Shown here one piece after another: positions 51,101 through 58,960 of a stretch of 64,000 bases of DNA. Source of the DNA: Pycnococcus provasolii (Eukaryota; Chlorophyta; Pseudoscourfieldiophyceae; Pseudoscourfieldiales); assembly GCA_049487715.1 (NCBI GenBank), contig CP150589.1, forward strand, positions 186,001 through 250,000, written 5' to 3'. Within the stretch, counting starts at the first letter, position 1, and each line of letters starts with the position of its first letter. The position numbers and the translations under genes are program-made. The notes beneath the pieces are model-generated. The model was not told the origin of the DNA. It was given only the letters and a program-made list of their open reading frames with translations, and ran no database searches.

Positions 51101-52276
51101 GACAATTGCGTCGCGGCGAGATTCTGCGCCTGCTCCGTCGCCTGATGCGAGGTACCAAAGGGCTCGAGCCGCTGCGGACATATCATCATCATCATCTCCG
51201 TCGCGAAGAAGCGAGAGCAAAGCATCCACACCGCCCGCGGCGACGATGGCGTCGCGGCGAGCCTCCGCGCGTGCTCCGTCGCCGCCTGATGCGAGGTAGC
51301 AAAGGGCTCGAGCCGCTGCAGACTTCCCACCATCATATGAGCCGTCTTCAACGCCATCACGAAGTAGCGATACTAGAGCATCCACGCCGCCCGCGGCTAC
51401 GATCGCATCGCGAGTATCTACGTTTGTCGCAACATGCACGAGTGTTCGAACTGCTGCGCACTTACCTCGGATATCTCCGTCTCGTAACAAGCTCACGAGA
51501 GCATCCACGCCGCCCTCGGCGACGATCGCATGAGAGTACCCGAGCACAGCTAGCCTTTCCGCCGCTTGTGCACGCCGTGTCGCATCCTCCTCCTGCGTGC
51601 CAACTTGTTCCGTCAACGCGGCCACTAGCGTACGCACGCCCGTTGTTTCGTGAAACGGCCCTCTTATGCGTCGCTTCTCAGCAAGCTCCGCTACCCGATC
51701 CGCCATCATTTTCGGATATATGCGCTCGAGCATTTCGCGCATGGTAAAGTTTATGCTTGGCACGTCGGTCATCTCAGCTTTGCATAGCGGGCACTTTCTC
51801 CTGGCGTGCACCACGACAAGCCAGCACTCGCGGCACAGCGTGTGCCCACACGGCGCCGTGCCTGGCTCCGCGAGGAAGTGTCGGCATACGTCGCACTCAT
51901 TAATGTCACCCAAGGAGCGCAAAAAAAGGGTGTGAATGTTTCGCTCAGAAGGGGACGCTGGGTCATCATCATCGTGCGGTGCTTCATCATCGCGTGCCTC
52001 CTCCGCGTTACCTACTGTCGTGCGCGTGCGCTTCCCATTTTTACCCGCTACACGTTCGTTTCGCTCGGAAGGGGACGCTGGGTCATCGTCATCGTGCACT
52101 GCTTCATCATCGCGTGCCTCCTCCGCGTTACCTACTGTCGTGCGCGTGCGCTTCCCATTTTTACCCGCTACACGTTCGTTTCGCTCGGAAGGGGACGCTG
52201 GGTCATCGTCATCGTGCACTGCTTCATCATCGCGTGCCTCCTCCGCGTTACCTACTGTCGTGCGCGCGCGCTTCAT
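48158..52276 (-). CDS. RING-finger protein with 24 ARM-like tandem repeats, putative E3 ubiquitin ligase
   Basis: From the ATG at 52276 the protein is 1372 aa. Residues 1-105 hold a 40-residue unit (TTVGNAEEARDDEA...) repeated nearly three times. Residues about 125-168 are a C3HC4 RING: CDVC, CGHTLCREC, CPLC. RINGs of this form recruit ubiquitin-conjugating enzymes. From about 239 to 1368 come 24 units of 43-52 residues, consensus AIVAAGGVDALVSLLRDG followed by an acidic loop and AARALGELASGDGAGAEARRD. They resemble armadillo repeats. Length varies only in the acidic loop (DDDGK, SYDE, VEDGSYDGGK). Multi-unit blocks are repeated, for example units 2-5 against units 15 and 17-19. The near identity at DNA level implies recent expansion or homogenisation. 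The gene converges with the ankyrin gene, 88 bp apart. The substrate is unknown. Confidence 0.9.
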   Translation of the reverse strand: MKRARTTVGNAEEARDDEAVHDDDDPASPSERNERVAGKNGKRTRTTVGNAEEARDDEAVHDDDDPASPSERNERVAGKNGKRTRTTVGNAEEARDDEAPHDDDDPASPSERNIHTLFLRSLGDINECDVCRHFLAEPGTAPCGHTLCRECWLVVVHARRKCPLCKAEMTDVPSINFTMREMLERIYPKMMADRVAELAEKRRIRGPFHETTGVRTLVAALTEQVGTQEEDATRRAQAAERLAVLGYSHAIVAEGGVDALVSLLRDGDIRGKCAAVRTLVHVATNVDTRDAIVAAGGVDALVSLLRDGVEDGSYDGGKSAAARALCYLASGGDGARAEARRDAIVAAGGVDALLSLLRDGDDDDDMSAAARALWYLASGDGAGAESRRDAIVAAGGVDALVSLLRDGSYDEAARALGELASGDGAGAEACRDAIVAAGGVDALLSLLRDGDDDCKVAAAYALDELASGDGAGIEARRDTIVAAGGVDALVSLLRDGPYDEAARALGELASGDGAGAEARRDAIVAAGGVDALLSLFLDGDDDGKVAAAYALDELASGDGAGIEARRDTIVAADGVGALVSLLRDGDDDGKFQAAHALDKLASGDGARVESRRDAIVASGGVDALLSLLRDGTDDDDGTHVAAHALDNLAFGDGARADARRDAIVAAGGVDALVSLLRDGDDYDKSAAARALGELAFGDRAGAEARRDAIVAAGGVDVLVSLLRDGDDGGKSAAARALGELAFGDRAGAEARCDAFVAAGGVDALVSLLRDGVEDGSYDGGKSAAARALCYLASGGDGARAEARRDAIVAAGGVDALVSLLRDGNDDGKNAAARALGELAFGDRAGAEARRDAFVAAGGVDALVSLLRDGDDGGKSAAARALGELAFGDRAGAEARCDAFVAAGGVDALVSLLRDGVEDGAYDGGKSAAARALCYLASGGDGARAEARRDAIVAAGGVDVLVSLLRDGDDGGKSAAAPALGYLALGDDAGAESRRDAIVAAGGVDALLSLLRDGDDDDDKSAAARALWYLASGDGAGAESRRDAIVAAGGVDALVSLLRDGSYDEAARALGELASGDGAGAEARRDAIVAAGGVDALLSLLRDGDDDGKVAAAYALDELASGDGAGAVARRDAIVAADGVDALVSLLRDGSYDGGKSAAARALGELAFGDRAGAEARRDAIVAAGGVDFLCSLLRDGDDDGKVAAAYALDELASGDGAGAVARRDVIVAAGGVDALVSLLRDGDDDGKSEAAGTLGELALGDGAGAEARRDTIVAAGGVDALLSLLRDGDDDGKSTAARALDELASGDGARVESRRDAIVAAGGVDALLSLLRDGNDDGKSAADGALGKLALGDGAGAGARRDAVNRRRHLAN
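48170..51560 (-). repeat. Coding minisatellite of about 138-bp units (ARM array)
   Basis: Twenty-four in-frame units encode the ARM-like array. The core word gcatccacaccgcccgcggcg (plus strand; one base per position may vary) recurs at unit spacing. Unit lengths are multiples of three, so the reading frame, and also an antisense frame, stay open. Confidence 0.85.
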
Positions 52277-52419
52277 GATGATGAGTATTGGGGAGGCGCT
52301 GCGGAATTCCAAAAACGAAAAAACGTTCGGGACCCACAGAGATGATTCGTTCTACGGCGGATCCCCTTCGACGCAATTTTTTTTTTTTTTTCTTATATTT
52401 CTGTCGTTAGAAGTAGTGT

Positions 52420-53067
52420 TTACATGTGTTTTTTTCTCAGCTCCTTTTGCACTTTACTTGTCTTGGAGGATTTCCCAGAGTCGCGAAGAACGTCAACGAG
52501 CTGCCACTTGCCGCACGCGTCGTCCATGAGCGCATCACCCCACGTCGACGCAGCTCCACCCGGCAAGCGCAGGATAGCTGCCGCACCCGTCTTGAGCTGA
52601 ACGTCCGAGACGCGCGTCAACTCCGACGTAGCCTGCTCGAATCCGAAGTTGTGGCCGATAATAACGACGCACTTCGCCTCCGCCGCCTCGGGTATGTGCG
52701 TGAGTGCGTCTGCGATGGCTCGTCTCGTTGTTGTGCCGAGCTGTTCGTGTGCCCCGTGCACGTCGTCGTAGATCCTGTCGTCGAACCTGACGGTGGCGTC
52801 GAGCAAGTCCGGCCATTTCCACCGTACGATGGCGAGCGTTTCTCTCGCTCTTGCGGCTGTCGAGCACACGACGAGGCTTGGAGTATGCTTTAGGTTCTGT
52901 GCGAGTTTCTTTCCCGTTCCCGCCGCTGAGCGTACACCCCTCGGCGCGAGCGCGCGGTGTTCGTCTTGGAGCGACTCGTCGTCCCACGCGGACTTGGCGT
53001 GTCTGAGGAGGATGAGCGTTCTCACCGCCGTTTGTGCAGATTGAGCAGAGATGTGAGGCTGTTGCAT
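52420..53067 (-). CDS. SixA-type histidine phosphatase
   Basis: This is a member of the branch-2-like SixA group of the histidine phosphatase superfamily. LILLRHAKSAW holds the RHG-type catalytic motif (RHA here). ERG-like and C-terminal blocks are TAARARETL, DDRIYDDVHG and VVIIGHNFGFE with the second catalytic histidine. Bacterial SixA dephosphorylates phosphohistidine in ArcB; eukaryotic relatives are poorly characterised. The first in-frame ATG is at 53067 and gives 215 aa, the usual size. The frame is open further upstream, through a Gly-Val run made by a ccaccacac minisatellite, but has no ATG. Either that part is 5' UTR or an upstream exon is missing. Confidence 0.85.
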   Translation of the reverse strand: MQQPHISAQSAQTAVRTLILLRHAKSAWDDESLQDEHRALAPRGVRSAAGTGKKLAQNLKHTPSLVVCSTAARARETLAIVRWKWPDLLDATVRFDDRIYDDVHGAHEQLGTTTRRAIADALTHIPEAAEAKCVVIIGHNFGFEQATSELTRVSDVQLKTGAAAILRLPGGAASTWGDALMDDACGKWQLVDVLRDSGKSSKTSKVQKELRKKHM

Positions 53068-53857
53068 GCTGATGGAATCAACGTCGTTTTCCGCAACGGG
53101 CGGAGAAGCGGTGTGATCCTCTGGTGGAGGTGGAGGTGGAGACGCCGATGCATCCACCTCACCACCCGAATCCGAGGCGTGCGGACCCACACCAACCACA
53201 CCACCCACACCACCCACACCACCCACACCACCCACACCACCACCTGATGATGATGATGCTGATGACGCACCATCATCATTCCCACCACCCACACCACCCA
53301 CAAGACGAACAACAAGACGACGACTTCTTCTTCGAGTAAAAGTACCACCACTAAGAGTACTAACTACCACAACGCAAAGGCAAGACCAGATGCAGATCGA
53401 AAGCGAGAGAAAGAACCGGAAGGGGATGGGAGGAGGAGTGACCCCTGAGACATGACAAAGAGGACGGCGCCGACATCATCATGAATGGGCTGATGATGAA
53501 GTGCCCAAAACCGATTAGTACGTTCTGCGTGCTTCTGCCGCGTGCGTGCGGTGAAAGAAAAAGAATGAAGCGCGGATAAAAAAGGGCGGTTGGTTGGGGA
53601 TCCTCATCTTGAACCAATTGTTTACAACAGGGGAGGGATTCGCACTTATTAGGGGTTAGGAGTAGGGCTACGATAGGGTTACATCATAGGGGATACATGG
53701 CTCGTTCTTAGACTACCTTAGCCCTCATCTTGACCCAATCAATTCCTGTAATAATTAAAATTCATTGGGGGAGAACTTGTTGGCATTTAGTTAGGGGTTA
53801 GTAGGAGTAGGGTTTTATTACATGGCTCTGTCCTTACCTTTTGAGCCCCCCCTAACC
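53068..53857. other. Spacer with a minisatellite and telomere-like motifs
   Basis: A 9-bp ccacaccac run lies at about 53193-53250. TTAGGGG-like motifs lie at 53648-53681 and 53793-53815. The stretch after 53845 (cccctaaccttagg) is also telomere-like and runs into the stop codon of the APC10 gene. I see no gene. Confidence 0.55.
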
Positions 53858-54839
53858 TTAGGACCCTAACAGTTTCACCTGCCTGATGTGCGTGTCACGC
53901 CCGTTCTGGTGGTTGCTCACAATCGCGAGCTGCACGCAGAACGTACGTAAACAACAGCTCTCGTCCGCCAAACGACGCTCGGCGGCTTGCAGTGGCGATG
54001 CACGTCGCGTCATTACGTTCGTTCGTTCCTCAAACGCTGTTGTGCGCCCTGTTTTCAAGCCTTTGCGTTTTGTTGTCTTCCACCGGCTTTGCCAAGGTTC
54101 CAAGAGCAAGCCGGGTTCAGGTGGGCCGTTCCGTTCGGGGTGCGGATATGTCGTTGTCTGTGGTATCCATGCTCATCGCCGTCGCCTCCGTGGTCGTCGT
54201 CGTGGACGTCGTGGTTGTCGTCGTGGCTCCGGCGCTCGTCGGCGCGTCTCCCTGCGCCGGCGCCGTCGTCGTCGTCGGCGCCGCCGCCGCCGCCGCCGAC
54301 GGCTGTTCCTGCTGTTGTTGTGGCGCTTCCACCGCCACCGCTTTGAGTGGTATGACCACCCATCCGCTCGGTTCGTACAGGTCGACGACTCTGATTTCGC
54401 GCAGGTTGTTCGCGTCCGTTCCTGCGCGCACGACGACCCTTGACGGCGTGTACGACTCGTCGTGTTTGTAGTCTGTGTATATGTGCACTTCTCCCAGCGC
54501 GAGTTTGTGCGGGAACGTGACGTCGATGAGGTGCGGCTGGCTTCCGTCCGATTGCCAGTATGTGTCGAGGTTGTTGTCTCTCAGCAGATCGACGCCGTTT
54601 CCCGTCTTGGCGGACGTCACTGCCCAGCTCGCGAGGCTTCCGACTTCTCTTAGCTTAGGCACTGCAGGTGGCGCCCCTCGGGTGCACGTGTGAATTGTCC
54701 CAAAGTGCGTTCCGCCGTGTTCGTGGTCACGTGATAATGTCGTGAGTGCGTCCATGTGACTTGCGTACGCCGTAGGAGAGAGCGCCGGGATATGAAGTGG
54801 CGAGACGTCTCCAGTTCCCCGACGTTTCTGTGGGGCCAT
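53858..54839 (-). CDS. APC10: Anaphase-promoting complex subunit 10 (DOC1), split over two frames
   Basis: APC10 helps the APC/C ubiquitin ligase hold substrates processively. From ATG 54839 (gtacATGG), the DOC-domain jellyroll is clear: [60 protein letters not shown] and [10 protein letters not shown]. After that strand, about 60 Ala/Thr/Gln-rich residues intervene and the frame stops at 54117. The last DOC strands, [22 protein letters not shown], lie in another frame ending at 53858. The two frames overlap between about 54117 and 54176. An unplaced intron, a frameshift or a base-calling error would explain it. The protein ends soon after HIRQVK and lacks the C-terminal Ile-Arg tail used by known APC10 proteins to bind TPR subunits. 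Confidence 0.85.
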
Positions 54840-55352
54840 GTACATGTGTCGGGGGCATGGGGGCACCCGCACCCGCACCCGCACCCGCACCACCCGCACC
54901 CGCACCACCCGCACCCGCAGGAGGAATGCGAACAGGTGGAGGTTCAGCCACTGCTGCAGCCACTGCACCTGCACCTGCACCTGCAGGAGGAGTGACGACG
55001 CCTTGTTCCATTTCCATATGTGCTGCTGAAATGAAATCCCAGAAAGATTTGAAATGGAGATGGAAAATATGCGCCAAGATGATTGACCAACGATCCGCAT
55101 ATGGACAACGAGGTATCCCCATCCTGTACTATCGTAGAGGGTTAGGTTAGGGGTTGGTTTAGGGGGTTGGTTAGGGGTTTAGTTAGGGGTTTGGTTTAGG
55201 GGTTTGGTTAGGGGTTTGGGGTTTGGGGTTATGGAACTGTGCTAGACTGATTGGCACCCCTCTGCCCTCCCCCTCCCCCCTCTGTGGATTTCGATTTTTG
55301 TCATTTTCAGTTTCAGTTTCCACCACACAAAACAAAACCTCCGCCGATTCGG
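54840..55352. promoter_or_regulatory. Divergent promoter region of APC10 and the methyltransferase
   Basis: A gcaccc hexamer run (about 54865-54920) is followed by unique sequence and then by 90 bp of degenerate ttaggggttt / ggttagggg repeats (55139-55230). The starts of the two divergent genes lie at 54839 and 55353. I see no separate gene. Confidence 0.5.
55139..55230 (+). repeat. Degenerate telomere-like array
   Basis: About a dozen imperfect TTAGGG/TTTAGGGG units occur in plus orientation, about 120 bp upstream of the methyltransferase ATG and 300 bp upstream of the APC10 ATG. Confidence 0.8.
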
Positions 55353-56546
55353 ATGATGTTGGCGCAGCAGCACGCTTGTATTTGCACGTGCGGTGGTGGT
55401 GGTGGTGGCGCTCCTCCTTCTCGCAGAAATCTTTCTGCTCGTCTACCCGTCCTATCCCCTTCTCTTAACTTGAAGGGGGGGATAGGATTCCTAGGAGGAG
55501 GAGTTGCTTTCAAGGACTTGAGAACTGCTCATCAGATTGGGTCTGCTGGTGGTGGTGGTGGTGGTGGTGGTGGTGGTGGTCTTCGGCGCTCTGTCCCTGT
55601 TTTGTTGCGGAGATCTCACGCATCTTCATCTTCATCTTCATTAGCGTCCTCGCGTCAGGATGGTGGTGAGTCGTCTTCGTCGGTACCTTTCGGACCACCT
55701 CTCGATCTCGTTGTGAATCTCATGAAGCCTGAATATCTTCCTGCTTTCAACGAGCTTTTCGATGCGACACGTGAAGATGAACGTGACGAGAATCAGACGC
55801 AAACTCCGCGTCTCGTGGACTGCGTGGATGATCTTGACGATGACGATGATGAGCCGGCTTCGTCGTCGTCGTCGCTGTCGTGGTTTACGCAGCCTTGGGC
55901 AGCCGCACTCTACGCAACGGCATATCGGCCCGTCTTTCGCCTACTCGGGTACCCGGGCGTCGACGACGAAGCCTTGCTCGCCGCGGCGGAGATCAACGGG
56001 TTGAGTGGTGAGCAAAGCGTCATTCTGGACCTGAGCTGCGGCCCTGGAATTTTCACGCAGAGGCTTGCAGACTTGTGCGCGCCGTCGAAAGTTGTTGGTG
56101 TCGACTTCTCGCGGGCTTTCTGCGAAGCGGCGTGCAAGCGAGCGCCCCAAGCCGCCGCTATCGTACGTGCCGACGTATCTCACCTCCCATTTCAGGACGC
56201 CTGCATCGACGGCATTCACGCCGCGGCGGCGATTCACTGCTGGCCTGACGTTCCCGCCGGCGTGCGCGAGTGCATTCGGATTTTGAAGCCTGGACGTACA
56301 TTTTTCGCGTCTACGGTAACGCTCCCACCTCCAACGCGTGAAAGGCTCGTTCGCGAGGCTGACGGCAGCGTACCACGCGCGCGTTCCACGTACGAGAGCA
56401 CACGCGTCGTGAACAGTCCATTTTTCGACACGGATTCCTTGTTAGCAACCATGCAAGGTAAGGTATCCGCGGAGAACATTGACATTTCTGTCGTCGACGA
56501 GCGTTTGCCGTGCTTCGTCAGCGTGAGCGTACGTAAGAAAAAATAA
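55353..56546 (+). CDS. SAM-dependent methyltransferase (type 11), probably plastid-targeted
   Basis: This protein is 397 aa from ATG 55353 (a second ATG follows at once). The first 100 residues are rich in Ser, Arg, Gly and Leu with hardly any acidic residue, as in a transit peptide, and include a poly-Gly run encoded by (ggt)n. Residues about 215-370 are a class I methyltransferase fold: motif I LDLSCGPGIF, motif II VVGVDFS, IVRADVSHLPF, then ECIRILKPGR. The combination of a leading domain, the LSCGPG form of motif I and the transit peptide resembles the plastoglobule-associated methyltransferases of plants. The substrate is unknown. An acidic/Ser linker (about 150-170) separates the N-terminal region from the fold. 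Confidence 0.85.
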   Translation: MMLAQQHACICTCGGGGGGAPPSRRNLSARLPVLSPSLNLKGGIGFLGGGVAFKDLRTAHQIGSAGGGGGGGGGGGLRRSVPVLLRRSHASSSSSSLASSRQDGGESSSSVPFGPPLDLVVNLMKPEYLPAFNELFDATREDERDENQTQTPRLVDCVDDLDDDDDEPASSSSSLSWFTQPWAAALYATAYRPVFRLLGYPGVDDEALLAAAEINGLSGEQSVILDLSCGPGIFTQRLADLCAPSKVVGVDFSRAFCEAACKRAPQAAAIVRADVSHLPFQDACIDGIHAAAAIHCWPDVPAGVRECIRILKPGRTFFASTVTLPPPTRERLVREADGSVPRARSTYESTRVVNSPFFDTDSLLATMQGKVSAENIDISVVDERLPCFVSVSVRKKK

Positions 56547-56641
56547 AACTACTTAAAAGTTAGTGCTATGTAATACCTATACTAGTTACAGTTAGTTGTG
56601 TGACTCTTACGTAGGGGTATTCGATTAGGGTCCCTATTCGA

Positions 56642-56693
56642 TTAGGGTTAGGGTTAGGGTTAGGGTTAGGGTTAGGGTTAGGGTTAGCGCCTC
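56642..56693 (+). repeat. Interstitial telomeric repeat, more than eight perfect TTAGGG units
   Basis: A 52-bp perfect run of TTAGGG, preceded by two ttcgattagggt variants, lies between the methyltransferase stop and the helicase start. Confidence 0.95.
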
Positions 56694-56866
56694 TCCCTTC
56701 CCCCCTCCCTCCCCAGGGGGATCGTCCCCGGCGCCGTTTGGAATCACCTTCGGAAATCATCTTGTGTTCGTCATGGCGGCGAAGCTGGCTGCTCACTCCA
56801 TGTTACTCTCCTCTCGGGTTAAGGTTAGTAGCGTTCGGGCTCAGGGGGTTACTTTGCGTGCTCGTC

Positions 56867-58906
56867 ATGGTCGACGTTGTGGTGGTTTGGTTTCGTCTGG
56901 TCGTGGTTTGGTTTCGTGTGCCTCCTCCTCTCCCTTGTCATCCCTCGTCGTCGTCATCCTCGTCGTCGCTCGTCTCGGCGTCGGCGCACGAGCTGCACAC
57001 GCTCATGAGCATCGCGCTTGCGACGGAAGATTACGCGCTCGCGAGTGAAATTAAAAGTGTGGTGGACGCGAGAAGGCATAAAGCAGCTGAGGAGGCGGCG
57101 GCGGCGGCCGTGCCCAGCACGACGGTGCCGGTGGACTTGACGGCGTCGGACTGGGAAGGCGTCGGCGCGCCGAGCTGGCTCGCGTCCAGGCTGGTGGACC
57201 TAGGATACACGCTCCCGACGCCCGTGCAGCGAGTCGTCGCGACGGCACTCCTCACAAACACAACGCTCAACCTGCCGTCGGCTGCCGTCGTCGCGTCGTC
57301 GACGGGAAGTGGGAAGACTCTCGCGTACTGCGTTCCGATGCTGAGCGCACTGTCCGACTCCTTCAACGCCGTTGGCGCGCTGAGAAGGCTCGGTGCAGGG
57401 AATACCATACGGCCCATCGCCATGGTCGTTGTGCCCACGCGAGAACTTGGCGCGCAGGTGGCTCTCACACTGTACAGCCTGCTCGGCGGTGACCCGCCAA
57501 GAAGGCAGCACACGCCCGGATCGCGCCTGTCGTTCTTCAACTACGATGGACCCACCGGAGTTCGCGTCATGGGACTCTTCAGCGACGACGACGTCGAGCG
57601 TGCAAAGTCAGACTGCCTGCTTAACGGCATCTCCATCGTCGTGGGAACGCCTAAGCACCTCGCGGCCGCCGCGACGGAGCTGGCACTGCCAGAGGCGCCC
57701 GGAGAGGAACCTGAGCCGCCGCTCGATATCAGCGCGCTGCGTGCGGTGGTGCTCGACGAGGCGGATGCGTGCTGGACAGACGAACTCATGGAGTACCTCA
57801 AGATTCTGCTACGAGATCCTGGCGAGATGTGGGAGCTCCTGCAGATGGCGAAGGCGCCGAGCGAGGCTGCTGACGACGGCGACTTCGAAATCGACATGCT
57901 CGAGCGACAGATGGCAGCGAATCGCGACCGCGTGACAATTTTCGCCGGGGCGACAATCACAGATGCGATTGTGCGATCCGCGGTGGATAAGCGGTGGCTT
58001 CTGCATCCCGCTCTGTGCTCTGCAGATGGCGCTTCGATGTGGGAGCAGGAGGACGCATCTGAAGACGGCGAGAAGTTGGCGGCGGAAGAGCTTGCACCGC
58101 CGCTCCCATCAGGACTCAGGCACGCTGTGATCACGACGAGCAAGGAATTTCCGGAACGGAGAATGGCTGCGCTCGCAAGAGTTCTGCGCGCTGCGGAGGC
58201 TGATCATCGAGCGACGCCACATGGTGGCGGAGGTCCGCATCGGTGCGTCGTATACTGTGGATCTGACGACGTCGCGAAGGCTGCATCCAAGGCGCTGAGA
58301 ACGGCGCTGTGGGGAACGCACGTTGTCAGCGTGCTCCTCCCGGAGCTCGGAGCTCAGCAGCTTGGCATTCTCGACGACTACCGGCGTGGTGACACGACTC
58401 TGCTTGTCATCGGCCCCGCAGGTGCTCGCGGGCTTGACCTTGGCGACACGCCGCTCCACTGCGTCGCCTGTCTTGGGGCGCCAAGTGATGTGTCCGAGTA
58501 CGCGCACCGTGCTGGGCGGTGCGGTCGCATCGTGAAGAGCGCACCCGATCTCACACCCGTAGACGAGCCTGGCGAGTCGAGTCCGAGCGCGTTTGCTCGC
58601 CGTGCTATCGCGGATCTCCCACCTCTCGTTGTAAGCGCCGTCACGGAAGGGCAGGAGTACGATCAGCTCATGGCTGTTTGTCGGCAGCTTAATATCGAAC
58701 TGGAGGAAATGGCAGAGCCCGAAGCTAAATTGGCCGAGGCGAGAGCCTTTCTTGACACTGCGGGTGATGAATCCACATGGAGCGAGGAGCAGCGGGACGC
58801 TGTTTTGGGCGCGCTCGAGGATGTCGTTTCGTTGCTCGATGCTGACACAAGCGTGTTGCCGGAGGAGGAGCGTGGCCGGAGCAGCACCGGCGATGACGAC
58901 AATTGA
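56867..58906 (+). CDS. DEAD-box RNA helicase with UVR-like N-terminal motif
   Basis: The in-frame ATG at 56867 gives 679 aa. A UVR-like helical hairpin (ALATEDYALASEIKSVVDAR) lies at about 50-70. The helicase core follows: a Q-motif-like GYTLPTPVQ, motif I ASSTGSGKT (about 145), PTRELGAQV, VVGTPKHL, motif II DEAD (about 297), motif III as GAT instead of SAT, ARGLDL, and HRAGRCGR (about 547). It would remodel RNA with ATP. The predicted N-terminus (VVVVWF repeats) is odd. A much more transit-peptide-like start, MAAKLAAHSMLLSSRVKV, begins at ATG 56773 in a different frame and stays open past 56960. The true 5' end may therefore involve splicing or a base error. It converges with oligopeptidase B, with 54 bp between the stops. 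Confidence 0.88.
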   Translation: MVDVVVVWFRLVVVWFRVPPPLPCHPSSSSSSSSLVSASAHELHTLMSIALATEDYALASEIKSVVDARRHKAAEEAAAAAVPSTTVPVDLTASDWEGVGAPSWLASRLVDLGYTLPTPVQRVVATALLTNTTLNLPSAAVVASSTGSGKTLAYCVPMLSALSDSFNAVGALRRLGAGNTIRPIAMVVVPTRELGAQVALTLYSLLGGDPPRRQHTPGSRLSFFNYDGPTGVRVMGLFSDDDVERAKSDCLLNGISIVVGTPKHLAAAATELALPEAPGEEPEPPLDISALRAVVLDEADACWTDELMEYLKILLRDPGEMWELLQMAKAPSEAADDGDFEIDMLERQMAANRDRVTIFAGATITDAIVRSAVDKRWLLHPALCSADGASMWEQEDASEDGEKLAAEELAPPLPSGLRHAVITTSKEFPERRMAALARVLRAAEADHRATPHGGGGPHRCVVYCGSDDVAKAASKALRTALWGTHVVSVLLPELGAQQLGILDDYRRGDTTLLVIGPAGARGLDLGDTPLHCVACLGAPSDVSEYAHRAGRCGRIVKSAPDLTPVDEPGESSPSAFARRAIADLPPLVVSAVTEGQEYDQLMAVCRQLNIELEEMAEPEAKLAEARAFLDTAGDESTWSEEQRDAVLGALEDVVSLLDADTSVLPEEERGRSSTGDDDN

Positions 58907-58960
58907 CAAGTGTTATCATTCCATTTTTTCCAAAACAATCTTAAAATAGTAATATCGTGA

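Noticed and set aside
48170-51560. Regular repeats that could be mistaken for a CRISPR array
   Set aside because: Units are about 138 bp, in frame, and encode a continuous ARM-like protein. There are no unique spacers, and the genome is eukaryotic.
48502-51747. Long plus-strand ORF rich in Arg, His and Pro
   Set aside because: It is the antisense shadow of the RING-ARM gene and exists only because the repeat length is a multiple of three. It has no domain and no independent support.
53068-53370. N-terminal extension of the SixA-type protein (Gly-Val repeats)
   Set aside because: The frame is open but has no ATG upstream of 53067, and the repeats come from a ccaccacac minisatellite. It is kept only as possible 5' UTR or a missing exon.
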